A DNA stretch of 64,000 nucleotides from Vicinamibacterales bacterium (GCA_036496585.1 DASXLB010000060.1:92090-156089); one strand, 5' to 3'. Shown: positions 8,240-19,449, numbered from the stretch's first letter. Notes: generated from the sequence alone by a model not told the origin. Made by a program: numbers and translations.

Positions 8240-8910
8240 CGGCGCGGATGGCGGGTCAGGGCATGATTGTCAGCGTGCTGATGATGACCGCGCTATGGCA
8301 GACACCGGCGCGGGTTCGCATCGTCGCGATGGGCGACTCGACGACGGCCGGGACGCCGGCGTTCAAGTCGCCGCGGGAGATGCCACCCGATGGCAGCGGC
8401 GACGTCACCAGCCAGTACGCCTATTGGCTGATGAAGACGCATCCCGGCTGGGACGTAATCAACCAGGGCGTCAACGCGCAGCGAAGCGACGCCATCGCGG
8501 CGCGCCTCGACGAGGACGTCATCGCGAAGAAGCCGGCCGTCGTCGTGATCGTCGCCGGCGTGAACGACGTGTATCAGGGGCGTCCTGCGCAGGACGTCAA
8601 GGACCAGCTCGCCGCGATGTATCGTCGCGCCCGCGCCGCCGGCATCGCCGTCGTCGCCGGGACGATCATCCCCTACAACACCGCGACGCCCGATCAGAAC
8701 GCGCGCATGCAGGACGTCAACGCCTGGATCCGCGCTCAGGCCGACGGCGGTGTCGTCACGTTCGCCGACACGCGCGCCGCTGTCGCGGCGCCGGGCGATC
8801 CCGACCGCCTGGCGAGTTCGCCGGACGGCCTGCACCCCGACGCCGCCGGCTACCACCGCATGGCCGACGCGATCGCGCCGGCGATTGAGCGCGCGCTGAA
8901 GTCACGCTGA
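8236..8910 (+). CDS. SGNH/GDSL-type hydrolase, secreted
   Basis: A 224-residue esterase-like protein. A hydrophobic N-terminal segment (residues 10-22) looks like a signal or anchor. Block I is AMGDSTTAG, with the nucleophile Ser at about residue 35; block III is VAGVNDVY; block V, DGLHPDAAGY near the C-terminus, supplies Asp and His. All catalytic blocks are present. The substrate (acyl ester, acetyl-sugar or lysophospholipid) cannot be told. The ATG at 8236 overlaps the previous stop as ATGA. Confidence 0.85.
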   Translation: MTARMAGQGMIVSVLMMTALWQTPARVRIVAMGDSTTAGTPAFKSPREMPPDGSGDVTSQYAYWLMKTHPGWDVINQGVNAQRSDAIAARLDEDVIAKKPAVVVIVAGVNDVYQGRPAQDVKDQLAAMYRRARAAGIAVVAGTIIPYNTATPDQNARMQDVNAWIRAQADGGVVTFADTRAAVAAPGDPDRLASSPDGLHPDAAGYHRMADAIAPAIERALKSR

Positions 8911-8984
8911 CGCTCTTCCCGGCTTCCGGCCTCGCGGGTCTCCGCCTCGGCTTGCGGCAACCCGCACCCGCGCCCGCAGCAGGG

Positions 8985-11666
8985 CTACGCCTCGCGCAGC
9001 GCCTGCACGGGATCGATCCGCGCCGCGCGGTAAGCCGGCAACCAGCCGGCCAGCAGACCTGCGGCGAGCAGCGTGCCCGCGGCGAGCGTAAACGTCAGCG
9101 GGTCCCGCGGCTGCATGCCGAACAGGAGCTTCTCGAACAGGACGACCGTCCACCAGCTCGCCCCAATGCCGAGCGCAATGCCGGCGGCGAGCAGCCAGCC
9201 GAGGCGCCGCAGCACGAGCCCGATCACGCCGGCGGGATCGGCACCGAGCGCCATCCGGATGCCAATCTCGGCGCGGCGGCTGGCGACCGAGTGCGCTGTC
9301 ACGCCGTAGAGCCCGATCGCCGCGAGCAGCAGCGCGAGCGCGCCGAAGAAGCCGGCCAGCATGGCGACAAGGCGCTCCTGGCGGATCGACGCGCTCAGCT
9401 GCGCGGAGAGGGGGCGAATCGTGAACGAGATTTTCGGATCGGCTTGCGTGAGCGCCGTCGACAGATCGCGCGCGAGCTGGCCGCCGGGCCCGCTGGCCGC
9501 CCGCACCGTAACGGCCGCCGTCGTCGGCACGTCGCCGAGCTGCGCGATTGGCGAATAGATCGTCGGCTCGAATCCACGCCGCGCCGTGGTGTAGACGGCG
9601 TCGTTCACGATCCCGACGATACGATACGGGCGGTTGTTGCTGCCGTCGAGGGACGCTCTGATTTGCTGGCCAACGGCCGGACCCTTGCCGAAGAACCGGC
9701 GCGCGAAGGATTCGTTCACCACCATCACGCGTTCGGCGCCGGCCGTATCGCGCGCGTCGAAATCGCGCCCGGCAATGAGGTGCATGTCGTAGGTGCGGAA
9801 CCAGCCCGGCGAGATGACGTTGACCCACGGTACGCGCTGACGGTCGGTCAGACCCGCGGTGGCGGGCGTGGCGTCGACGCTGGTGTTCCAGCGCGCCGAA
9901 TCGATCGGAGTCAGCACCGACAGCGAAGCACTGGTGACGCCGGGAACCGCCGCCGCGGTGTCTCGCAGGCGGTCCAGGAGCTGCGTCTTGGCTTCACGCG
10001 TGCCGCCCTCGTACCGCCGCGCGTCCACGTGGATCGAGACGAGGCCCTCGGGGTTGAACCCGAGTGACGCGCTCGACAGCGACGTCAGCGTCCGGACGAA
10101 CAGCAGCCCGCCGACGACGAGGGCGAGCGACAAGCCGACCTGGACGGCGACGAGCACGCTGCGCAGGCCGAAGCGTCGATCGCCGCTGACGGTGCGGGTC
10201 TGTTCCTTGATCGCGTCCTGCGGCGCGAGGCGCGTCAAACCGACGGCGGGCGCCACGCCAAACACGAGAGCGGTCAACGCGGCGACGCTGGTGGTGAAGG
10301 CGATCACGCGCCAGTCGATGGAGAGATCCAGCGTGACGCCAGCCGAAGGCGTCGCGATCTGGCGCACCAGCAGCGCGCTGCCCCACTGCGCGACGAGCAG
10401 CCCGATGCCGGCGCCGGCCGCGGCGAGAATCGCCGTCTCCGCCAGCAGTTGTTTCGCCAGGCGGAAGCGCGACGCGCCGAGCGCGAGGCGGACACTCAAC
10501 TCGTGGCGCCGCGACGCGGCGCGCGCCAGCAGCAGGTTGGCGAGATTGGCGCAGGCGACGATCAGGACGGCGCCGACCAGGCCAAGCACGATTTGCAGCG
10601 GACCGGTGTAGCTCCGTCGCAGCGACGAGTCCCCGTGGGAGGACGGCGTCAGTGTGAAGGCCTCCGACAGAAAGCGGGCCTGCATCTTGGCGGGCCAGGC
10701 CGCCGGCAGACTCGCGAGCCGGATCTGCGGGCGGGCCGCGTCGAGCGTCGCGGCCGCCTCGTCGATCGTCTGGCCCGGTTTCAGACGCCCCATGATTTCC
10801 AGCCACCAGGTCGATCGGGCCTCGAGCACCTGTGACTGCCCGGCGACGAGGGTCCGTGCGCCGATCGGGACGATGACGTCGGCGCTGCGGCCGACGTCTG
10901 GACCGAGGAAGCCGCGCGGCGCGATGCCGATCACGGTGACGTCGATGCCGTCGACGGTCAGGCGCCGGCCGACCGCGTCGGGAGATCCCCCCATGCGGCG
11001 CTGCCAGAAGCCGTAGCCAACGACCGCGACCGCGCCTTCGGCGCCGCCGCCACGGACGTCGTCCGCCTCGGTGAACGTCCGTCCGAGGAACGCCGGCACG
11101 CCGAGCACGTCGAACATGTTGCCGCTCGCCCAGACGCCGTCGACGGCATCGGTTTCGCCGTGGACCGCGAGGTTGACCGGCCCGGCCGACCACGCGAAGG
11201 CGTCCTCGAAGAGATCGCGGCGGCGCTCGCGGATCTGCTCCCAGATCGGATTGGTCCACGAGCCGCCGTCGATCATGACGAGCCGCGCCGGATCGTGAAC
11301 GGGCAGCGTCTTGAGGATCAGGCTGTTGAGGATCGAGAAGAGCGCCGCGTTGGCGCCGATACCGAGCGCCAGCGAGACGACGGCGACCAGCGTGAGGACC
11401 GGGCTGGCGCGCAGCGAGCGCAGCGCATCGCGCAGATCGACGGTGAAGAACGACCGCATCGAGGCTCCTTTTGGCCGGCGTTCGGCCAGACCGAATCGCA
11501 GTGCGTCAGACAGTGACTGAACCCGGAACACGGCGAGCGCCACCCTGCCCCGCGCGCGCGCCTGCTCGCGATCGCGTGCGAGCGTGTCGCGCATGCCGTC
11601 GCCGAAACGGGCGCGGAACGCGGCCGGGTAGCAAGCCAGCAGCAGCGAGACCCAGCGTTCGCCCAT
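8985..11666 (-). CDS. ADOP-family duplicated ABC permease with N-terminal prefix domain
   Basis: An 893-residue MacB/FtsX-like permease. Residues 1-75 are a cytoplasmic prefix (W..LLLACYPAAFRARFGDGM) seen in many acidobacterial ADOP proteins. Then come two tandem permease units, each a helix, a large periplasmic MacB_PCD-type domain and three helices. The first begins at SPVLTLVAVVSLALGIGANAALFS, and each ends in a conserved block (RRHELSVRLALGASRFRL and RRAEIGIRMALGADPAGV). No ATPase gene is adjacent. Its ATG directly follows the PadR stop codon, so PadR probably controls it. Substrate and energy source are unknown. Confidence 0.9.
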   Translation of the reverse strand: MGERWVSLLLACYPAAFRARFGDGMRDTLARDREQARARGRVALAVFRVQSLSDALRFGLAERRPKGASMRSFFTVDLRDALRSLRASPVLTLVAVVSLALGIGANAALFSILNSLILKTLPVHDPARLVMIDGGSWTNPIWEQIRERRRDLFEDAFAWSAGPVNLAVHGETDAVDGVWASGNMFDVLGVPAFLGRTFTEADDVRGGGAEGAVAVVGYGFWQRRMGGSPDAVGRRLTVDGIDVTVIGIAPRGFLGPDVGRSADVIVPIGARTLVAGQSQVLEARSTWWLEIMGRLKPGQTIDEAAATLDAARPQIRLASLPAAWPAKMQARFLSEAFTLTPSSHGDSSLRRSYTGPLQIVLGLVGAVLIVACANLANLLLARAASRRHELSVRLALGASRFRLAKQLLAETAILAAAGAGIGLLVAQWGSALLVRQIATPSAGVTLDLSIDWRVIAFTTSVAALTALVFGVAPAVGLTRLAPQDAIKEQTRTVSGDRRFGLRSVLVAVQVGLSLALVVGGLLFVRTLTSLSSASLGFNPEGLVSIHVDARRYEGGTREAKTQLLDRLRDTAAAVPGVTSASLSVLTPIDSARWNTSVDATPATAGLTDRQRVPWVNVISPGWFRTYDMHLIAGRDFDARDTAGAERVMVVNESFARRFFGKGPAVGQQIRASLDGSNNRPYRIVGIVNDAVYTTARRGFEPTIYSPIAQLGDVPTTAAVTVRAASGPGGQLARDLSTALTQADPKISFTIRPLSAQLSASIRQERLVAMLAGFFGALALLLAAIGLYGVTAHSVASRRAEIGIRMALGADPAGVIGLVLRRLGWLLAAGIALGIGASWWTVVLFEKLLFGMQPRDPLTFTLAAGTLLAAGLLAGWLPAYRAARIDPVQALREA

Positions 11667-12005
11667 CTACGAGTGGCTCTTGCGGATGGCCCGCCCGGAT
11701 GGGAACGCCGCCAGCAGCTCGACCAGGCGGGTGCGCTCGGCGCGAAGCGCGTCGCGGCCGCGCGCCGTCAGCCGGTAGTAGGCGCCACGGCGCGGGTCGT
11801 CGCCGCGCGGGCCCGCCGCCTCGGCGATCCATCCCGCGTCGATCAGCGCCGCGAGGTGGCGGTAGAAGGTTCCTGTCCTGAGCGGGACGGCACCGCCGCT
11901 CTGCTCCCGCACGGCTTGCATGATGGCGTAGCCGTGGCGATCGCCGTCGGCGAGGGCCAGCAGGATGTGAAGGACGGCCGGCTTCATCGCCTCTGACATA
12001 TCCAT
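11667..12005 (-). CDS. PadR-family transcriptional regulator
   Basis: A 112-residue winged-helix regulator: KPAVLHILLALADGDRHGYAI is the first helix pair, GTFYRHLAALIDAGWI the recognition helix, and RRGAYYRLTARGRDALR the wing, followed by a short C-terminal helix. An in-frame ATG at 12020 would add five residues but overlaps a TAGAAT -10 box (12019-12024), so 12005 is preferred; 11987 (MKPAVL) is also possible. The gene ends immediately before the ADOP start with no gap. PadR proteins are ligand-responsive repressors, and a 7-3-7 dyad covers the start region. Confidence 0.85.
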   Translation of the reverse strand: MDMSEAMKPAVLHILLALADGDRHGYAIMQAVREQSGGAVPLRTGTFYRHLAALIDAGWIAEAAGPRGDDPRRGAYYRLTARGRDALRAERTRLVELLAAFPSGRAIRKSHS

Positions 12006-12014
12006 ATTGGATAT
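11998..12014. promoter_or_regulatory. Dyad ATATCCA-TAT-TGGATAT at the PadR start, probable operator
   Basis: A perfect 7-bp inverted repeat with a 3-bp spacer, overlapping the proposed ATG at 12005 and lying directly downstream of the minus-strand TAGAAT -10 (12024-12019). Its position covers the expected transcript start, which fits negative autoregulation by the PadR protein encoded here. The AT-rich dyad stands out from the GC-rich surroundings. Confidence 0.5.
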
Positions 12015-12067
12015 ATCCATTCTAGCACGTCGGCGCTGTGGACTGGACACGAACCCCGGGACGAGCG

Positions 12068-13882
<1,815 letters not shown>

Positions 13883-13889
13883 GACGGGC

Positions 13890-13895
13890 ATTCTA
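13890..13895 (-). promoter_or_regulatory. -10 hexamer TAGAAT, leaderless geometry
   Basis: Minus-strand TAGAAT followed by GCCCGTC and the ATG at 13882. The upstream in-frame ATG (13891) lies within this hexamer's edge and so would not be in the transcript. Confidence 0.45.
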
Positions 13896-13944
13896 CCCAG
13901 TGGGCTTGGTATATTTGAGGGAGCCAGCACCCTCAGGAAGATTT

Positions 13945-14847
13945 ATGCGCAGTCTCGTCCTCGCGTTCGCGGCAATCGGGGCCGCTCTCACGGTGACCGC
14001 CGCCGGCCAGGGCCAGAAGATCAAGGTCTCGACCCTGTCGGTTCCGGTCTACGTCACCGTCACCAACACCGAGAAGCAGCTCGTCCCGGATCTGGAGCAG
14101 GACGACTTCGAAGTGCTCGACAACCTCAAGCCGCAGACGATCACCGTCTTCGAGAACAAGCCGGTGCCGATCACGACCGTCGTGATGCTCGACACGAGCG
14201 GCAGCATGACCGGCAACCTGGACTTCCTCAAGGACGGGGTCGAGCAGTTCCTGCTGCGGTTGCTGCCGGAGGACAAGGCGCAGGTCGGCGAGTTCAACGA
14301 CAAGATCAAGTTCCACCCGGGCGAGTTCATCGACAACCGCGATCGGCTGATCTACCTGCTGAAGAACGAGCTGGATTTCGGGTATCCGACGCGGCTGTGG
14401 GACGCGGCCGACGAAAGCGTACGGCGGCTCGAGCCGATGGACGGGCGCAAGGTCGTGGTGCTGTTCACCGACGGCGACGACACCGACAGCAAGCTCGGCG
14501 TCGGCAAGGTGATGGACCACGCCCGCGAAAAAGACATCATGATTTACGGCGTCGGCTTCCAGAGCGTGTACTTCAACGGCCAGCACACGGTACGGAGCGC
14601 GCCCGACAAGGGGCTGAAGAAGCTGACGGAGGATTCAGGCGGCGGTTACTTCGAGCTGAAGCGTGGCGCCGACCTGAACGAGACGTTTACGCGCGTCGCG
14701 CAGGAACTGCACAGCCAGTACGTCCTCGGCTTCTCGCCCGAGACGCTGGACGGGAAAATTCACAAGCTCGAAGTGCGCGTGAAGAAGGCCGGGATGACTG
14801 CCAGGGCCCGGAAGACCTACATGGCCGCGGCCACGGGCGTGCAATGA
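13945..14847 (+). CDS. Secreted VWFA-related (acidobacterial type) protein
   Basis: A 300-residue protein with a signal peptide (MRSLVLAFAAIGAALTVTAAG). Residues 30-75 form the short beta domain typical of TIGR03436 proteins (VPVYVTVTNTEKQLVPDLEQ). The VWA domain follows, with an intact MIDAS: VVMLDTSGSM at about residues 88-97, and VVVLFTDGDDTDS for the late Asp. Such proteins bind ligands or partners outside the cytoplasm through a metal ion. The ATG at 13945 has an AGGAAG site with normal spacing, and TATATT lies about 30 bases upstream, a conventional leader unlike several neighbours. Confidence 0.85.
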   Translation: MRSLVLAFAAIGAALTVTAAGQGQKIKVSTLSVPVYVTVTNTEKQLVPDLEQDDFEVLDNLKPQTITVFENKPVPITTVVMLDTSGSMTGNLDFLKDGVEQFLLRLLPEDKAQVGEFNDKIKFHPGEFIDNRDRLIYLLKNELDFGYPTRLWDAADESVRRLEPMDGRKVVVLFTDGDDTDSKLGVGKVMDHAREKDIMIYGVGFQSVYFNGQHTVRSAPDKGLKKLTEDSGGGYFELKRGADLNETFTRVAQELHSQYVLGFSPETLDGKIHKLEVRVKKAGMTARARKTYMAAATGVQ

Positions 14848-14855
14848 CGCGAGTC

Positions 14856-14945
14856 TTACACGAGGACCGCGATGACCGTCACGACGAGAAGCAGGGCTAC
14901 CAGCTTTTCGGCGTGGCTCGAGATATCCCAATCGAAGTACCGCAT
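14856..14945 (-). CDS. Candidate 29-residue single-pass membrane protein
   Basis: In the gap between the VWA protein and the glycan island, a minus-strand ATG at 14945 opens a 29-codon frame ending in TAA. The product has a polar head (MRYFDWDISSHAEK) and a clean hydrophobic tail (LVALLLVVTVIAVLV), the layout of tail-anchored small membrane proteins. A purine-rich AAAGGCGG lies 13 bases upstream, a distant ribosome site. It is separated by 51 bases from the end of the sugar transferase gene on the same strand. No homologue is recognised. The composition argues for coding, but short size limits confidence. Confidence 0.4.
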   Translation of the reverse strand: MRYFDWDISSHAEKLVALLLVVTVIAVLV

Positions 14946-14996
14946 TGCTGTTAAGCCGCCTTTCAGAACGTTAGACGAGAGATCCCGGTTTTCGGT

Positions 14997-17117
14997 TTAG
15001 CTGCCGGCGGGCGTCGGCGCGCAGGTGGGCCGTCGCGCGCCGCGATGGATACTGTAGAGCCGGGCGTCGAACAGGGGGATCCGTGCCTCGCTCGTGAACA
15101 CGGTCGGCAGGTGCGTCGGCCATTCCGACTCCGGCGGCATCGGCGGCAGCACGACCAGATAGTCCGCCGGTGAGTCGAGGACCCGTGCCAGCCAGGCGTC
15201 GCAGGAGAGCGCTACGTCGGGCGGAGGACCGCCGTAGTCGATGATGCGTCCGTCAGCGGTAATGGGAAGGTAGATCAGGCGGTTCTGCAGGCGACGTCCG
15301 AGCAGCGGGTATCGGTACCAGTTGTGGCCGATCCCATCCCATCCCGCGGTAACCGCGACCGTGAGCGGACGATCCTGATCGAGACGCTGCCAGATCGGCC
15401 AGCTTGCGGTCCAGCGGTTGTCGATCGGATGCACGTCGTAGGCCTGCCACGCGGCGGCGGCGTGATAGAACGGGTAGCGGAACGCGTCGCGCGCGTCGAT
15501 GAATAGCGTCAACGCAACGATCAACCCGCCGGCGTAGAGCGGCAGGCGCAGGCGGGGCAACACGCGGCCGGCCAGCCACACGCCAACCGCCACCGCCGCG
15601 AGCCCCGGCAGCACGTAGCGCGCCGCGACGAGATCGACCTCCGAGAGGCCGCGCGGCCACGACACCAGCGCGCCCGCCGCCGCCGCCACCGCGAGCAGCC
15701 AGGTGCTCACGCGCGATGGAAACGCGGCGGCGTACACGACCACCGCCGCCGCCGCGATGTCGACGAGACGCCCCATCAGGCCCCACCACCAGAGAATCAG
15801 TCCGCGGTTCGGGCCACCCGCTATCGATGCAATCGTCAGCAGCGCGCCGAGGAGCAGGAACGCGACGCCGGCGCGATTCGCCTTGCTGCGGCACGCGACG
15901 ATCACTCCGGGAATCGCCACCGGCAGGACGATCAGCGGGCCCAGCCCGAGGTTGAGGAAATCGGCGTTCATCCGCACCCACGGGTAGAACATGCGGGCGA
16001 ACACCCGGGCGGCCGCGTCCGCCGCCCAGTCGTTCGTCATCCACCCGGCGTAGAGCAGCTGCTCGAGCAGGACGTTGCCGGGAAAGAGCAGGTGGCCGCC
16101 GAGGCGCACGGTCAGCGGATACACCGGCGAGCCCATGACGATCCAGGAGGAGAGCGCGGGAATGACACCGGGGACCGCGATGGCCAGCGCGGCGAGGCGT
16201 GTCGACACCGACGGCGCCAGCACGACGACGACCGCAACCGCGAGCGCGTAGGCGGGAAGCACGAGACCGCCCTTGACGCCGACGAGCACGGCCATCGCGG
16301 CCACGGCGCACAGCCCGTCGGCGCGGCCGCGCGTCGTCAGGAAACGCATCAGGAACAGCGTCGCCGCCAGATAGAGCGCCAGCGTCAGGTTGTCGTTGTA
16401 GACCACCGCCGAGAGCACGATCACGGCGGGCATGAAGGCGAGCGCCGCGGCGGCAGCCGTCGCGCGTACCGGGTCCGCTCCCATCGTCCGGACGCACGCA
16501 TACGTCGCCATCGGCACCATGAGCCACATGCCGACCGCCACCGGCGAGATCGCGACGTCGCCGTGCATCGCCTGCAGCCACCATCCCCAGACGGCGTCGC
16601 CGTAGACAGGGAACCACGTGTAATAGCTGGATGCGTCGGGACCCGAGGTTGAAACGAAGCCGTTCGACTGCACCCATACCGCCGGCCGGTAGAGGTGATA
16701 GGTCAGGGCGTCCCAGGTCAGACAGGGGGCGAGCAGTCCGTGGACGAGCCGCGCCGTCACGACGGCGGCGCCAATTCCGATCAGGATGCGCAGCGGCGCG
16801 CCAATCAGGCGCCACCACTCTCCAATCGCCACACGATCGGCGGCAAGCCGCGCCCGCGGGTCGTCCGTGCGGCGCGCCCACCGGTGCGCCAGCGCCGCGC
16901 CGCACACCCACCCGGCGATCGACACGGGAGCCATGAAAAGCCGGACGGCCGACAGCAGCAGGAACGCGGCCGTCAGCAGCCAGAACATCAGCACGGCCGC
17001 GGCGGTCAGCCTTGTCGAGGCCGGGGCGTCCGCAAACACACGGCAGGCCACGGCGTAGGCGCACCACAACACCGCGGCCGTGAGCACGACGCCCGCGGCC
17101 GCGTTCACGAAGAGCAT
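14997..17117 (-). CDS. GT-C-fold membrane glycosyltransferase-like protein (GT39/PMT-like)
   Basis: A 706-residue protein with about 12-14 helices followed by a C-terminal extracytoplasmic domain (from about residue 570). The first large loop holds CLTWDALTYHLYRPAVWVQ near residues 133-151, the acidic-loop signature of polyisoprenyl-phosphate-dependent GT-C enzymes, then a YYTWFPVYGDAVWGWW segment. Such enzymes transfer a sugar from an undecaprenyl-phosphate carrier outside the membrane. Its start overlaps the end of the second GT-C-like gene by 13 bases. Donor and acceptor are unknown. Confidence 0.7.
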   Translation of the reverse strand: MLFVNAAAGVVLTAAVLWCAYAVACRVFADAPASTRLTAAAVLMFWLLTAAFLLLSAVRLFMAPVSIAGWVCGAALAHRWARRTDDPRARLAADRVAIGEWWRLIGAPLRILIGIGAAVVTARLVHGLLAPCLTWDALTYHLYRPAVWVQSNGFVSTSGPDASSYYTWFPVYGDAVWGWWLQAMHGDVAISPVAVGMWLMVPMATYACVRTMGADPVRATAAAAALAFMPAVIVLSAVVYNDNLTLALYLAATLFLMRFLTTRGRADGLCAVAAMAVLVGVKGGLVLPAYALAVAVVVVLAPSVSTRLAALAIAVPGVIPALSSWIVMGSPVYPLTVRLGGHLLFPGNVLLEQLLYAGWMTNDWAADAAARVFARMFYPWVRMNADFLNLGLGPLIVLPVAIPGVIVACRSKANRAGVAFLLLGALLTIASIAGGPNRGLILWWWGLMGRLVDIAAAAVVVYAAAFPSRVSTWLLAVAAAAGALVSWPRGLSEVDLVAARYVLPGLAAVAVGVWLAGRVLPRLRLPLYAGGLIVALTLFIDARDAFRYPFYHAAAAWQAYDVHPIDNRWTASWPIWQRLDQDRPLTVAVTAGWDGIGHNWYRYPLLGRRLQNRLIYLPITADGRIIDYGGPPPDVALSCDAWLARVLDSPADYLVVLPPMPPESEWPTHLPTVFTSEARIPLFDARLYSIHRGARRPTCAPTPAGS

Positions 17118-18664
17118 CGGAACTCCCAGGGACGGCCGCGGACGACGAACCGCCCGGCCAGCTGCGGCGGCGTGCAGGTGACCAGCACGTGCGTCCGCAT
17201 CGACGCCGCGCTGGTCACGGTGTAGGGCGTCTTCGCGACGAAGGCGCGCGCCGGCAGTTGCACCGGCGCGTTCACCTCGATTCGCGACCAGCCGGGAAAG
17301 TAGTCCAGATACGCGGGCTCATGCGCGTTCAGGTAGTTCTGCGCATCCGGACCGAGCAGCTCCGGCGTGTTCAGGCCAATCATGTCGACGACGAACGGGC
17401 TTCCAAAGAAGCGGATCGCGCCGGCGTCGATGGCCCACACGGTGGCCGTCGGCGGGCGCGACGACAGTTCACGGCCGAACGCCACCTGGACGTCGTCGAT
17501 GTTCCGGGCATCGTTTGCGAGATGGCGGGCGCGCGCCGGAAACGCCGCCAGTGCGGCGGCGGCCAGCGCCAGGGCGAGTACCGGCGCGACCGCGCGCGGC
17601 GCCTGCGTGACGAAGCGCGTCAACACGTTGTCGGCGAGCACCGGCAGCGCGGCGATAGCGAGCATCACCCCGGGCAGGACATAGCGCTGATGGTAGAAGG
17701 CCGGCGGATCGACCGGCGGAATCAGGGCGAACGAGACGGCACAGAACACCATGCCGCTCAGAAAGAGCGCCGGGCCTGCCCGCTCGAGGCCGGTCGCCGC
17801 CTTCCGGTGCACGATCAGCGCGATCGCGATGAGCACGACGAGCACCGCGACATGATCGAGCAGCGGAATCTGTCCGAGCAGATCGACGAATCCCATGTGC
17901 TGCAGCTGCGGATCGAAGATCGCGCCGCGGTTCGCCTTGGCGTGGAAGGTCGCCGGCAGCGCCATCCCCGACACGGCATAGTTGCGCATGCCGAGCGCGG
18001 CGAGCGCCGCCAGGGCGCCGGCGAGCGATGCGAAAGACAGCGCGACGGCCGATCGCGCGGCCGCGCGGATCCACAACAGCGCTGGAAGCAGCACGGCGAT
18101 CAGCGCCACTTCGGGACGCGCGCCGATCGCGGCGGCGCCGGCGGCGGCCAGCCAGGGGAGACGCCGCGTCGCGGAAGCGCTGAAGAGGATGGCGATGACG
18201 AGTTCGGCGAGCGGTACCTCCATGCCGGACACGCTCGCCGCCACCAGGTGCGGATGCAGCGCGACCAGCGTCGCGGCAGCGGCGCCGGCGCCCCACCGAT
18301 CCGGCGCTTCCCGCGCCAGCGCTCGTCCGAGCAGCGCGCAGGCCGCCGCGTGGAGCGCCAGTCCGGTGAGCTTGGTCGCCGCGACAATCGCCCCCAGGCC
18401 CGGCAGCAGGAGATGGAGCGGGGCGAGCACCACCGGCCACAGCGGCGCGGTTTCGCCAGTCGCGGGGACGCCCGGGTTGTAAGCGAGCATGCCGCTCCGG
18501 GCCAGCTCGCGCGCGTACACGGCGTGAATCCACGAGTCATCGAGCGGAAACCCCTGTCCGAACAGGTAGCCCGGCGCCCAGACGCCCAGCAGGACGGCGG
18601 CGCCGGCGGCTGCCCCCAGGGGCGCGAGCCACGGCACGACGCGCGCGAAGGGTCGCGGCGTCAC
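17105..18664 (-). CDS. Second GT-C-like polytopic membrane protein
   Basis: A 519-residue protein with about 11 helices. The first loop carries FPLDDSWIHAVYARELARSG, in which the DD pair and following aromatic/His match the catalytic loop of GT-C glycosyltransferases; the C-terminal 110 residues are a soluble domain (VWAIDAGAIRFFG and DMIGLNTPELLG). The start is taken as GTG at 18664, which overlaps the methyltransferase stop (GTGA); the frame continues upstream only through the methyltransferase gene. Three genes on this strand overlap in series, implying one mRNA. Confidence 0.65.
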   Translation of the reverse strand: MTPRPFARVVPWLAPLGAAAGAAVLLGVWAPGYLFGQGFPLDDSWIHAVYARELARSGMLAYNPGVPATGETAPLWPVVLAPLHLLLPGLGAIVAATKLTGLALHAAACALLGRALAREAPDRWGAGAAAATLVALHPHLVAASVSGMEVPLAELVIAILFSASATRRLPWLAAAGAAAIGARPEVALIAVLLPALLWIRAAARSAVALSFASLAGALAALAALGMRNYAVSGMALPATFHAKANRGAIFDPQLQHMGFVDLLGQIPLLDHVAVLVVLIAIALIVHRKAATGLERAGPALFLSGMVFCAVSFALIPPVDPPAFYHQRYVLPGVMLAIAALPVLADNVLTRFVTQAPRAVAPVLALALAAAALAAFPARARHLANDARNIDDVQVAFGRELSSRPPTATVWAIDAGAIRFFGSPFVVDMIGLNTPELLGPDAQNYLNAHEPAYLDYFPGWSRIEVNAPVQLPARAFVAKTPYTVTSAASMRTHVLVTCTPPQLAGRFVVRGRPWEFRCSS

Positions 18665-19404
18665 CGCAGCGTCAAGACCCACACGAACGACTGTCCCAGC
18701 GGGTAGCGCAGGCGGCGGCACGCGAAATCGTCGACGTGTCGCGTGTAGCGGCAGAGCGCGTCGTAGGCGCTCACCGCTCGTCTGTCGATGGTCGTCTGCT
18801 TGCGAATCATCGTGCTCCACACCCACCCGAGGAGGCCAAGGGCATTGAACGGTGTCACCGACAGCTCGGCGTCTGGCGCCAGCTCACGGCTCAGGTCGTG
18901 AATGCGCTGTTTTGAATACCGGCGGAAGTGGCCGTAATAGCGGTCGAGGTCGCTGAGCGCCCAGGACTGGGCCGGCACGAACGAAACGAGTCGGCGCTCG
19001 CGTGCGCTGCCGCCCCTGAGCAGGCCGATCAAGCGACCGAGCGCGTCGCGGTCGTCTTCGATGTGCTCGAGCACGTTGAAGGAGATCACGGTATCGAGAT
19101 CGAGCGCGTTGAGCACCGCGATCGCCGACGGACCGGCCGCGCCGAGCGACAGCGGCTCGATGCGCACGTGGCCGGCGAGCGGACCGAAGTACTGGGGCAC
19201 GCGCTCGCGCAACAGGTCGAGCAGCATGGGCTCGGTCTCGGTGAGCACCAGCAGGTCGTCGGCGGGCAGCCACTGTGACATGTTGCCGATGCCAGAACCC
19301 ACCTCCAGAATGCGGCGCCCCAGGAACGGCCGCACCGCGTCGAACACCCACCGCTGATAGTTGCGGGCTTCCGCCAGCGCGTCGAGCTCGAACGGGAGTT
19401 GCAT
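18661..19404 (-). CDS. SAM-dependent class I methyltransferase
   Basis: A 247-residue protein with the Rossmann motif I ILEVGSGIGNMSQWL at residues 30-44, an acidic end of strand 2 (VLTETEPMLLDLL), and VISFNVLEHIEDD as motif post-I/II, typical of Methyltransf_11/23 proteins in polysaccharide loci. A later segment, RYYGHFRRYSKQRIHDL, is common in sugar- or lipid-directed methyltransferases. The ATG at 19404 begins the conserved region; the longer upstream frame would run into the divergent radical SAM promoter. It is the first gene of the minus-strand glycan unit. Confidence 0.8.
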   Translation of the reverse strand: MQLPFELDALAEARNYQRWVFDAVRPFLGRRILEVGSGIGNMSQWLPADDLLVLTETEPMLLDLLRERVPQYFGPLAGHVRIEPLSLGAAGPSAIAVLNALDLDTVISFNVLEHIEDDRDALGRLIGLLRGGSARERRLVSFVPAQSWALSDLDRYYGHFRRYSKQRIHDLSRELAPDAELSVTPFNALGLLGWVWSTMIRKQTTIDRRAVSAYDALCRYTRHVDDFACRRLRYPLGQSFVWVLTLR

Positions 19405-19449
19405 AACCGTGATGGGTATCGGACGGTAGCCTTCCGGCCGATAAGGACC

